Assembly (NCBI RefSeq): GCF_902686445.1
Contig: NC_062223.1
Coordinates: forward strand, 45,786,998-45,850,997
Reading direction: 5' to 3'
From: Sciurus carolinensis
Lineage: Eukaryota > Chordata > Mammalia > Rodentia > Sciuridae
DNA length: 64,000 nucleotides
Within the stretch, counting starts at the first letter, position 1, and each line of letters begins with the position of its first letter. Made by a program: the position numbers and the translations under genes. Below the pieces are notes generated by a model. It made no database searches and was not told the origin of the DNA. It saw only the letters and a program-made list of their open reading frames with translations. This document shows, one piece after another, positions 53,501-64,000 of this stretch.

Positions 53501-53835
53501 ATTGATGTAGTACATTTTCACCTTTAGCAGACAAGTGGAGATTTCTTTTAATTATTTAACATTTTTCAGATGTTCTCTGATAAGTTGCATTGCCCAGAAT
53601 CATGGAAATAAGCATTAGTAGTTCAGAATACTTATAATATTCATTTTTCTTTAAAACATAGCCAATTTAAATGAAAACTTGTACACATCTTATATAGGTT
53701 ATATAGGTTCTATGTTGACCCCTTAACAAACACAGGGACACTGTCCCTCTGTCTCCTCTTCCTGGGCTCTGGTATAGATGAAGCAGACATTATGGTACAA
53801 GAGCACCGGAAACTCAAGTAGAGAGGGACGGTTTG

Positions 53836-53965
53836 ACACCTACCTGTGCCATTCACTGTCACTGTGTCCTTGGGCAAGTCAATTTACCTAAGCCTCAATG
53901 TTCCCACCTATCACCGGGGAATAACTGTCCCCCTCACAAGACTATTAGATGTACAAATATTTTGT
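53836..53965 (+). mobile_element. MIR SINE
   Basis: The core TGTCCTTGGGCAAGTCAATT, followed by CTAAGCCTCAATGTTCCCAC and an AACTATTAAGTAC end, is the MIR signature in sense orientation. Confidence 0.8.
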
Positions 53966-56900
53966 GAACTATTAAGTACTACACTAATTTATTTACACCT
54001 GTTCTTGCTCCAGAGAATATCTCCGGTGGCTCATAAAGATACATATGACACAGGAGAATAGGAACAAGTGAATTTAAAGGGGCCAGGAAATGAATCTAGA
54101 AATATAATGAACTATACATAATAATAAATGCAACAATTGAATTGGATTTAGCCACCAAGTCTCAGTGAGTAACCTGGCAGCTGAGTGTTTGGTATACCTT
54201 GCCCTCTACTGAAGCTCTGCAAAGAAATACAAAGGAAACTGCACTCACAATCCCCCGACACTTCATGAGGCAGGAGGGGAGATGGGGCATGTCAGATCCC
54301 AGGCTTCTGGGCCAGGGTGAATGTGCATGGCTGTATTAAGAAGGCTATTTGGGATCCATCTTGTTAAAAGAATCCATCTTTTCCGGGTGTTTTCATGGCT
54401 GACAAAATAATTAATAAAGGAAATGTCAGAAGATGCAGTTTCTCCACCTGATATTTAAAAGCATTCCCCCTCTTGACATAATGGGGAGGAAACAAATGAA
54501 CAAAAGACATGCCATCCTACTCCACTCCAGCCTTCCAGCTGCATGATGCCCTCACCTGCAGGGTGATTTACTGATTTCTGTAACCATATTCTGTGTTATG
54601 AACTGCTCTGAATGGTAGGGAATGAATTAGAGTATAGACTAAGTAGCTGTTAATACAGAGACACTCCTGCCCCTTTCAAAAATGGCTTTCAAAAAGCAGA
54701 AGTTTATTCTCTCTCACTTTAAAGCCCATAAGTAGGTAATTCTGATCTGGAAGGACTGGTCTGCCAATGTCAACAAGGTGTTCGACTTCTGCAGGATGCT
54801 CTTGCTAGCTCTCAGCTGGTTAGAAGGAGAATGAAGCCAAGAAAGCAAGACCTGGAAGTTGGACACATCACTTCTACTCATGCTTGGAACTTAGTTATAA
54901 CTACCCCTGGCTGCAAAGGACGATGGGAAATGTTTTAAAGTGTGTAAAAATGTTTAACAAACTATTACTATGGAAGGGGGAGTAAATGTATATTGGGAAA
55001 CTATTGTAGTATGTCACAGTTTTGAGAAAGGCCATAGCAAAATCATCGCTATCCAGAAACATTCACACAGTAGATGAACTACAGCCGACAGCATGGGGCT
55101 CCAAGTCTTGGTTTCTGACCAAGGAAATGTGCACCTGATGCTCCCACAAGCCCAAAGGGCAGAAGCCAAAGCAATGTGTTGAGAGCCTCTCTTGCTCTAT
55201 GTAGACAGAAATATTTCTCTTTCCTCAATGGAAAGATAATTTCCTTCCAGGAACACAGGGAGGAAGATAGAAGGAAGGAGACAGGTGGAGCAGGTTGGAT
55301 AAAGCTGTCATCACAGTATTGCTATTATTTCCTCACAAGACTTCAGAATGTTGTTTCTACCTGTAAAAATATCCATGTTACCTGCTATTACATAATTGTT
55401 ATATTTTCACCTTGTTACATTTATATTACTCCATAATTATTACATTATTACCATGTAACATTATATGGCAATTATTCTACTTTGGTTAAAATTTTGCAAT
55501 GTGCACGATGCTTTTGCCTAATTTTAGTGAATTTTGTATTATTTTCACATAAAAGTAGACCAGAGGAAACAATGCCAGACAAATATTTGCTTTTTTTGGA
55601 TCAGTAGGTATATTTGGTAGTTGCTGAATATTATTGGAAAAAAAATTCCACTAAATGTGTTCAGGATTTTGGTTTATGTTTTTGCTTGTTTAAGGTCCAA
55701 TAATTCTCAGGGTTTAAGATTAAAATTGTTTTAATGAATGTCATAATCATACTATATCCTCTGAATTAAAGAAATTTCATTTGGTTCTTCCTGATTGATC
55801 TGAAAATTAGACAAAATTTCAGAGCTGGAACACTGCATATTGGCTGCCCATTGAAAAATGCTCAGGTGTGCAATTATTTTGACCGTCAATTATAACTGAC
55901 AGTATTGTCTTGCCTCCAAATCTGCTTTCACCTCTCTGAAAGCAGATTGTGAAGAACTCACTTGTCTAAACAAAAGTGTGATATGTGAAAAGACATGTGT
56001 CTGTAGCAGAGATTGCTCATTTACTCCCAGTATCTATACTTCTTTTCAGAGAGTAAAAGAATCTTTGAATATTAGTGGGGACAAGAATAAAGGCCACATT
56101 TCCTAGCTTCTCTTGTCAATAGATGAGGCTGAATAATTAAGTTCTAGTCACTTTATGGAGCAAAAATGCTTCATTTAATGTTAGATGATCTTTGTAAAGG
56201 CAGGAAGATGCCATCTACTTACCCTTTCCTCACTGTGGCTATTAGACCTCAGCAAAAAGGTCATGATCCACTCCTCCTCCCTTTCTCATGGATGAGGAAT
56301 TATTTGGGCTAAAGGAATGTGTAACTACAGCCTGTATCCTTTCTTAATGGATGTGTTCTGGGTACTCAGGACTTCAGATTTCCCTGTCCAAATAAGTACA
56401 GAGCCTGCACAGTTCCCTTCCCCAGGTTCTTCTCCCAAGGGTTGACTGTGTACCCTGTGTGTCAACTCTGGGGCCCAAGGAAGAGCCCAGGGATAGTTGT
56501 TAGAGGGTTTGCATATGCATCCTGGGTGTCCACAAGCATGTGTGAGTGGTCCTTTGTAGGCAGTAAGGAGGCAGGAGTGAGAAGATAAAGGAGGTAGACT
56601 ACAGGGCAATTCTCAGTATGTTTCTATGTTCTAGAGTGAAACCCTGATTCTAAGTTTAAATGGGGCTTTTTAAGAAGGTATGTTTGTAAAGGAGGGGAGA
56701 TAAAACATATTTAATGGCTTGTTGACTCAATAACTTAAATGCTTATGTGCAATTACATGATCCTTTATTTTCGGTCTTGCTCTAGGCTCTGCAAATGTTA
56801 GGGACAAACCTAATTTCCCTTTCCCACTTACTGAAATGTGGACTTGAGGGTAGATACTGAAGCAGTATCCTGGGTCACAAAATGGAAGGTATGTTCCAAG

Positions 56901-59009
56901 GAAGGCAGAGGAAAATGACAGAATGAGTGTAGGAGCTCCTGATACCATCTGGCCACCCAAAGAGCCTTGGGTCACCCAATTGGGCCTTTATGTGAGAGAT
57001 ATACATATTACTTAAGCCACTGCATTTTGGATCTCTATAATAACAGCCTCACCTATATCCTGTTTATACAGAATTTGGCAACTGACATATGGGACACTCA
57101 AGTCCTATGACCTAAATACATGTTGACTTAGTGGTTGGAAGATAGGCAGTGAGGTCTGAAGGTGCAGATTGGAAAGCTGGTGATCCTTGTTATGCCTAAG
57201 AGGACTTGGAAGGCAAACCTTATACTTCCTAATCATGAAAACATTGGACAAATTCAGAATATTGGTGTGTTTGTTGCTTCCTGCCACTTTTAGTAAAGGC
57301 GTTTATAAAAGTGGGGTAAACTCAGGCTAGAACTACAGAATTTGTAAGAAGAGACAGAAGAAATTACAACTCTGTTAAAGGAAGTGTTATGCCTATGACT
57401 CACAATCTAAACTGACAAAGGTTGGGTAATTTGGGGTCTTACAGGGTTGAAAACACCCAAACGTTTCTGAACGTGTGCACTGGACCAGGCGAGCATTGCT
57501 GAAGATATCTGTACCCCTCAGCCTGTGCTGTATACCTTTATTAACAGGCTGTCCAGAAATGGGAGCCAGCCAAGAGATTACAGTCAGGTCAAGGGTGTCG
57601 TCTTCTATTCTTTTAGATGGCTTCAAGGTGGTTAGTCATATGATGAAAGAGAGAAGCAAAGGTAGAATAGAGAGGGCAAAAAATAAGAGTCAGGTCTTAC
57701 AATGTAACAGTCGTGGTGGACAAGGGGACTAGACAGTGTCTATTCAATCCCAACTGCCTTCTTACCTTGTAAGTGTGGAAAGGCAGATGAGCTTTATCCC
57801 ATTAGATGCTCTGTACTGGTCTCAGAGGGTGGAAGAGAAGCAGGAGCAGTCTTCCTGCTGCTTAACTAGTGCAACTGGCATTGCTGCAGAGACCTTTTTT
57901 TTTTTTCTTTTTGGCACTGGTATTTGGTATCCCAGTGATTAGTCAACAACTTTATGGGAGTTGAGAGGCAGTTGTGAGAGTTGATGCCAGATCAGTGTTT
58001 CTGCATGTATAACTTGCTTCATGGGAGTCAAGAAGCAGTTGCAGTGGCAGCTGTGGGACTTACTAGCTCCAAGACTGCAGTAACAGAGGTGTGTCTCTAG
58101 TTAGCAGCCTATCTGTGGATCCTAATTCCTCACCTTCCTGACTAGAGCAGAGGCAGCCACTTCCCTGGGGGTCACTTTGGTGGCAGTGTCCTCTGGTGCT
58201 TCCAGTTATTTCGCTATTACAAATTTTCCTTCTGCATAAAATAATGTGGTGGTATCTGTTTCCTGTAAATGAATCCTAGAACTATGTCTAGACAAGCTCT
58301 TTGGCTGTGATTACTTGTATGTGGAACTAAAGGGAAGCAAATAGTCCAGGAACCTGAAGTCTTGAGGGAATTATATTGCCAAAGAAACCACAAGCCTGAT
58401 CATAAGTCTATAATTATTCAACTCCTAAAGTAATCCTAGATCTTCAAACCTGATCTACCAATGGATGTGCAGCCCCCAAAGGGCACACTCCTTAATGGTG
58501 ACTTCATGTAGTCGTGGATGATAATGGACAAGGAATAACTTCCTAAAGGGAAAGAGAAGATAACAGACAAGGAATTTTCTTCTAGGGAGCAGAACCAGGT
58601 GCTACAAACTGCTAGGGCAGAGAATTTTTGCACTTTTTAGTCAGTGGGATTTTTCTTCACTCATCCCTTGTGGAAGGGAAGGTATGTGTGGAAAGAATAC
58701 TGTACATGGATATTTGGGTTCCTAAGGGTTAGGAACTATCATGGAGACTCATAATTATCTTCCAATATCTACTTTCCCTTTTTCCTCTAGTAGTAGAACT
58801 TTTGAATACAAGCCATTATGAATAAAGACTTCATTTCTAAGCTTCCCTTGCAGCTAGCTGTGGACCATGTGACAAAGTCCAAAACAATGAGAAAAGAGCA
58901 GGAGTGATGTCACAACTTCAGTGTATTCAAATGAATTGAACTCGGCTCAACTGGCATCAATATCTATGCTCTTAATACATTGTGCTCAAACTTTTCTAAG
59001 CACTAGAGA

Positions 59010-59465
59010 CAAACCAGTGAACAAGACAGGTAAGGTCTCTGCTTTCATGGAACTCACATGATATTTACATGATTCAAGGAGAGAGTGGCAAGGTATAGGA
59101 AAGTAAACAAATGAAGAAGACAATCTGGATAGTGAGAGATGCTTTGAAGATAAGAAAATATGGTGACATGATATTGGCTGTGGGTACTACTCCTGTTGGA
59201 GGACTTTCTGAGGAGTACATTTGAGCTAAGATCTAAAATTTGAGAAGAGACCTATAAGACCCAGAGAAAAAAGTTCCAGGCTATGGAGTCCTGGGGCAGG
59301 GATAAGCTTAGAATGTTTGAAGGATGGGCAGGGGGAGAAAGAAAGCCAGTTAGCTTTTCTGGAGTAGGTGACAAGCAGGGAGTGGCTGTAAGAAGTGTGG
59401 CTTGGTAGGCAGGTGTCAGATCTTGTAGGGTTTGTAAACTGTGGTGAACTTGTGTTTGTCAACTT
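59010..59465. mobile_element. Old interspersed repeat, family uncertain
   Basis: The order of phrases (CATGGAACTCACATG, AAGTAAACAAATGAAGAAGA, GAGGAGTACATTTGAGCTAA, CAGATCTTGTAGGGTTTGTA) resembles a common ancient mammalian interspersed repeat. I cannot name the family with certainty. Confidence 0.35.
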
Positions 59466-59570
59466 AAATTTAGTTTTTAAGGGAAAGGGGCAACAAGGAA
59501 GTGATAGAAACTTATTTCTATGAACACCAGGGCCATCTTGCCCATATCTTTACCAAGTCACACATGGGCA

Positions 59571-59661
59571 TTTTCTTTTTCTTTTTGTGGTGCTGGGGAC
59601 CAAATCCAGGGCCTGGAACATGTTAGGCAAGCACTTTACCACTGAGTTATACCCTCAGCCC
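59571..59661 (-). mobile_element. ID-type SINE
   Basis: Reverse orientation with T-rich start; GCTGGGGACCAAATCCAGGG, TTAGGCAAGCACTTTACCAC, TATACCCTCAGCCC. Confidence 0.85.
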
Positions 59662-62493
59662 TTGCATGGATATTTTCAATAATAGAAAACAGTCATCACT
59701 GATAAACATGCATGGCTGTTAAAGACTGAATTTTCCAATTCTGTGTACTGGCTGTTCTAACTCCTGTGTTCTTTTGATTCAGAAGAGACATCCTAGCAAC
59801 TTAATAATCTACTGTTTCCCCCACCCTCACTCACAGCCTCCTCCTGTGGCAAGTGGTGATTTTTAATCTCATGCTTGTCTTCCACGAAGAATCCACATGG
59901 AGGGGTTAAACCCTATGTGAAATGTCCATGAGGGAGAAATTCTAGCAGTTTCTGGGAGTGATCTGCAGAGTTTAAATCTCTTTTGAACAATATAAAAACA
60001 AGAACATACCACATTTCAGTCTCATTGTTCTTGAACTTTCAGAAATTTAAAAGATATTGGTGAGACAGGTTGTTCTCCTCCCTCATTTCATACATCCACA
60101 GAGAACAAACTGGATAGTTCCTAGGGAATGTTGCTTAAAATGGTTCTTACTTTCTAAACTAAATGCAGTATTCTTCATTTTTTTCTTTGGGTTTCTCCTT
60201 CATTCTGTTCATTTTATTCCCAGTAATGTTCCAACATGAGCAGGATTTGAAAAAAAAATCACTTAGGTAAAGATTGGAATAATTCAATTTGAAATGTTAC
60301 CTAAAACTGGAGAGAAAAATCACTGTGAAAGATGCCTTTCCTCTGTGCCCCCCAATTCCAGCTTTTCCTTTGGGATAAAGGAATGGGATGGAGAAGTCAC
60401 ATCTGGCCCCTGCCATCCCTGTGATCCTCTGTGCACCATTTCCTAAACAGGGCTCCTGGTATCTCTTCAGCTGCTTCCCTTCCATTCACCTTTCTTTAGT
60501 TGTGTAGCGGGGTTTCTCATTCTGGCAGCATTTTCCCTGGTCTCTAACTGCTGCTTAACCCAAGGCTTCTATGGCCCTGGAACACACAGTGCAGCAGGAG
60601 CAGATACGCTCCAGAGTGTATAGAATTTGAATGAAGTTTAAGCAGGGCATCATGGAAAGATGCTTGAAATCTAGAGACTGCTGCTACTATCATAGTAAAG
60701 GGAAGAAGATCGGAACCTTTGGGGACTGTCTTTCTGATAGAATCTTCAAGCCTGCATCACCCAGGAAGTCCCTTTTCTACTTGAGATAAGTGAGGAAATA
60801 TTCTAGAAGCAGTATCATGGGGACTACTCCCCAGGTACCTTAAGAATGCTAAGATATTTTAGGAACATATGGGGTTTTTAGATCTGAATATTGAGTTTGA
60901 AAAAAAATATTTTAGGAATAAATTCAAACTACTAATTACATGAGAATTCCTTTTTATCCCCTTTCCTTTTTCTTGTAAACAGTGTGAAATGGAAATACCC
61001 TGGAGGTGGAAAAAAAGTAACAATCTTTGTTTCTACTAGAATTCAAACCAATTTTTGTTCCTAACTGTAATCGACACTTCTTACTTGGTAAACCGTTAAC
61101 AAATAAATGTGTGCATATATCTCAAGGCTGATTCAAATCCTGGAGAGTTTTAGAACGTAACAGGTTCACTATTTAATTTAGGTACTGGCAGAGATTTGAC
61201 TGATACATAGTTTATGGAATAGATGAATTCTAAAATGTGAAAAGGCAGGAAGCAAGAAATTTTTAAGTCAGATTAATTTACCAGATTGCTTGGATTATTA
61301 CATTAATGTCAGTCCACTAAATAACTTCCACAAGTGGCAATTTTTGATGAGCACTCCTTTGGGAAATGTAGCAATCATATGATTTTGTACACTGTATAAC
61401 ATATATATGAACCCTAGTTGATTTCCTTTTGGCTGTACACGACTGAGTCCTGAGAGCATAATGGCCAATGTGTTTCTCTGCATAATGCCCTACAGTGTAT
61501 GCAGAACATTACTCTACAAAGCTCTGAGATGGGGTATGAAGTGCTCAGTGGAAATGGCGATGTAAAACATCATGACAGTACTAAATCTCCCAACTACTCT
61601 CTAGTTACTTTGAGACCCCCACATTTAAGGGTCTGCTAGTTCCTGGGTATGAAGAAAGAATTTTTAATGGGGCCAAATGTAGGTGTTTACAAGGGGGAAT
61701 TGTTGCTTTTTATTAGGAGCTGCCTTATGTTCAATAGTTGTATTTACTTTGTCAAGCTAGCCAGAATTAGAAAATCCCCATTGCTAGGCAGCCTAGAGCG
61801 TCTGCGAAGTATTTCTGGGCATTCAGAACTGAAGCATGTGCTGCCCAAAGGCAGGTTTCATTACAGTGTGTTATTTAGTCCTTTTTCGTCCCTCCCTGCC
61901 CCCACACCCCCAGATAGGAGCGCTTCTATAACAGGAAATCTTGGTTACTTTATGCTGAAACATATTTACATGACTGAAACACGACAATTAACACATTTGT
62001 AAAGCTTGAGGGATAGGCACACTTTAATGGTTTTTTGAAGCAGGCTGATTTCCTGGAGCTTTTAATCTTATTTTATTTTGTTCTGCATGCATGAACAAGT
62101 TCTCCTTTACTATAGGTATTTGACGAAGTATACCTGGTATGAATGTGAATGAAATGAAAATAATACAAAAATTAATTTTATATTTTATCTTTGCAAAATA
62201 ATTCCTAATTTCTTTCATCAGTTAATGTACACTGAGGGTTATGTTATTATTTTTGTCATTTTGTGTTAGCTTTTATGCAAAGACAGGAAGTAAGTTTTTG
62301 GTTTGCTGACAAAATGAAATGTGGCTTTATACTGACTGGGTAAAAACTTTCATAATAAATGAAAAGGATCAATTACAACAAAGATTTTCTTCATTCTTCA
62401 TGGACAGATAAAGTATACTCTCCTAGGTGGTATGCACTTCATATGCTCTAAACTTTTTAACACCCAGGTGATATTAAGTGTGTGACTCTCTCT

Positions 62494-62527
62494 TTGTGTG
62501 TGTATGTGTGTGTGTGTGTGTGTATGT
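62494..62527. repeat. (TG)n microsatellite
   Basis: TG units with a TATG interruption, inside the ELP4 intron. Confidence 0.85.
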
Positions 62528-64000
62528 AAAAATATATAACATGACAATGTCATCATGAATATTTTATGATCTTTTATGTCTGAATGTTAATTAATTGCTA
62601 AAATCTTGGTAAAACTCAGAAAGAAAAAAAATTGGTAAAGAGCCCTTTGAAATGAAATGAAAATTTCCAAATTCACTGATTTCTGAAACCATGCTAATTC
62701 TGGAAACCCCTGTCCCCAACTTTTTCTTAGAAGTTATGGCAAATTTACAAATTACACTGGTTTCACAGTTACCCAGTTCATCCATCTCCCCCTTCACAGA
62801 CTTCCCTCCTCACCAGTTTCAAAGGGAGCTCGTGAACAGACTGGGCAAAGCCGGAGCCCTCTCTTCACATGCCTTAGGGCAGTGATGGGGCAGCCAAGGC
62901 TGAGCACTGAGGGATACAGATTAGAGGTGAGGACATAACTGCAAAGAGTAGCTCTTTGCTGAAGTGACTTCACAGGTAAGAAATAAGCAGCAATTCAAGT
63001 CAGTCTTAGATAGAAGGCCTCTTCATGAATAATGGGAAATAAAATTAAAGGATATGAAGCAAATAAAGCGACAAAAAATACTGATGAAAACCAGAAAAGG
63101 ACAAAATATTTGTGAGTATATAGATAAACAACTGTGCCTACTTTTAGGGTATTTTCTGGGGGGTGTTTATTTGTTTAGTTTAATCAAAATGCATGTTTCT
63201 ATAGAAATGTTAACAAGAGCTAGGTTTGATTTCCACATGGATAATTTAGAAGTAATTTCTCATACAGATTATTTTCTATTCTTTAAAAACTCATTTGCTT
63301 TTACATGTGGAGGATTCTGTGCCCCCTTAACTACTTAACTTTACTATTGAGCTAAATCTGTTTACAAGGAGGTCTGAAAGAGCCTCAAAATGTAGAAGAA
63401 CTGACCTGATATACCGAATTGACTAAATCCTGTCTCAGGTTTTTGCTGTAGCTGGAAGCAACTTTGGTTCAAGGAGGAACCCTAGTGTCATTTCATCTGG
63501 GGTCTGCAGGTATGCTTTGGGAATGTTCCTATCAATATTTGTGAAATTACACTCCAAAATTAAATAGTGAGGGGAAGTGACTACTCTCTAAGTTTTAAAG
63601 AGTAAAGTTAAATAAAATATACATATCTGTGTATTTTTACAATTCCCTCAATAATATAAACACACACACAATTTCTTGAGACTTTCAAAGCAAAGAAAAA
63701 ATAATTTCTGGAAAAAAGACCACTAAATGGTTTTTAAAGTTTAATAATGACAAGTTCTACAACTTAACAAATGATGAAAAAATAAATTTTTACTTTAAAA
63801 ATATATCAAGTATTGCTATTTGTCTTCTGGTTTTCATTATGATATCTTATGTTCTAAGGGGTATTAGTTTGCTTTAATCAGTTGTAGCAAATACATCAAA
63901 TACCCAATTAAATATCTTGTAAATTATAGAGTACATTATAAACACATAACAGTTCTGTTTCAAGATGAAAAATTCTAACAACTATCTTTATCATTATATA

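Larger units (their letters stand above)
49151..64000 (-). other. ELP4: Last intron of ELP4 (partial)
   Basis: AT-rich sequence with scattered repeats (49535, 50224, 53836, 59010, 59571, 62494). No further ELP4 exon, other gene or named PAX6 enhancer recognised. Two stretches (56036-56260, 58780-58920) share the wording CTTCCCTTG/CTTCTCTTG plus a GGCTG/CTGTGG block and may be copies of one old repeat. Confidence 0.6.

Noticed and set aside
49151..64000. Further ELP4 exons in the downstream region
   Set aside because: No stretch with splice sites gave recognisable ELP4 residues. ELP4 introns are very large in mammals, so the previous exon probably lies outside the window.

Overview
This window is the PAX6 locus of a placental mammal, almost certainly a rodent and probably a squirrel (Sciuridae). 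The species call rests on the young SINEs: ID-type elements with the tail pattern seen around 1278-1417, and B1-ID chimeric SINEs at 2044-2232 and 49535-49740. PAX6 itself was identified by translating exon by exon. Ten coding exons on the + strand (26493-42642) join into a 1269-nt CDS for 422 aa. It holds a complete paired domain (about residues 4-130), a homeodomain (about 210-269, Ser at homeodomain position 50) and a Pro/Ser/Thr-rich C-terminal activation region. The optional 42-bp exon 5a is intact.

Layout. 1-5.6 kb is intergenic with old SINEs and MIR. 5.6-11.2 kb is a mix of CpG-rich blocks and AT-rich, homeobox-motif-rich blocks that look like conserved non-coding elements; the 10.36-11.14 kb part matches what I know of the pancreatic and lens-ectoderm enhancers. 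Promoter P0 (CRE, CCAAT box, TATA-like box) and exon 0 lie at about 15.0-15.23 kb. P1, exon 1 and exon 2 lie at about 21.5-22.08 kb, then a CpG island, exon 3 (25989-26065) and exon 4 with the start codon. The remaining exons run to 42.64 kb. The 3' UTR has a proximal poly(A) signal at 43355 and a probable distal one at 47717.

About 1 kb past the distal PAX6 end, in tail-to-tail orientation, is the last coding exon of ELP4 (Elongator subunit 4) on the - strand (49019-49150), with its own poly(A) signal at 48799-48804. The remaining 49151-64000 is then the last intron of ELP4. In other mammals ELP4 introns carry long-range PAX6 enhancers. I could not recognise a named enhancer in this part, only repeats.

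The most interesting features concern translation and RNA processing. (1) An 8-codon uORF with a good start context is created only by joining exons 2 and 3. (2) A second uORF starts in exon 3 and runs 87 codons out of frame across the PAX6 start codon and the paired-domain exons, stopping in exon 6. (3) Intron 3 uses a GC-AG splice pair. (4) Long microsatellites sit at sensitive places: a polypyrimidine tract against the exon 5 acceptor, A28 on the stop codon, and a TG/TA tract in the long 3' UTR. I see no undescribed enzyme system or mobile-element system. All conservation statements come from memory of the human and mouse locus and should be tested by alignment.
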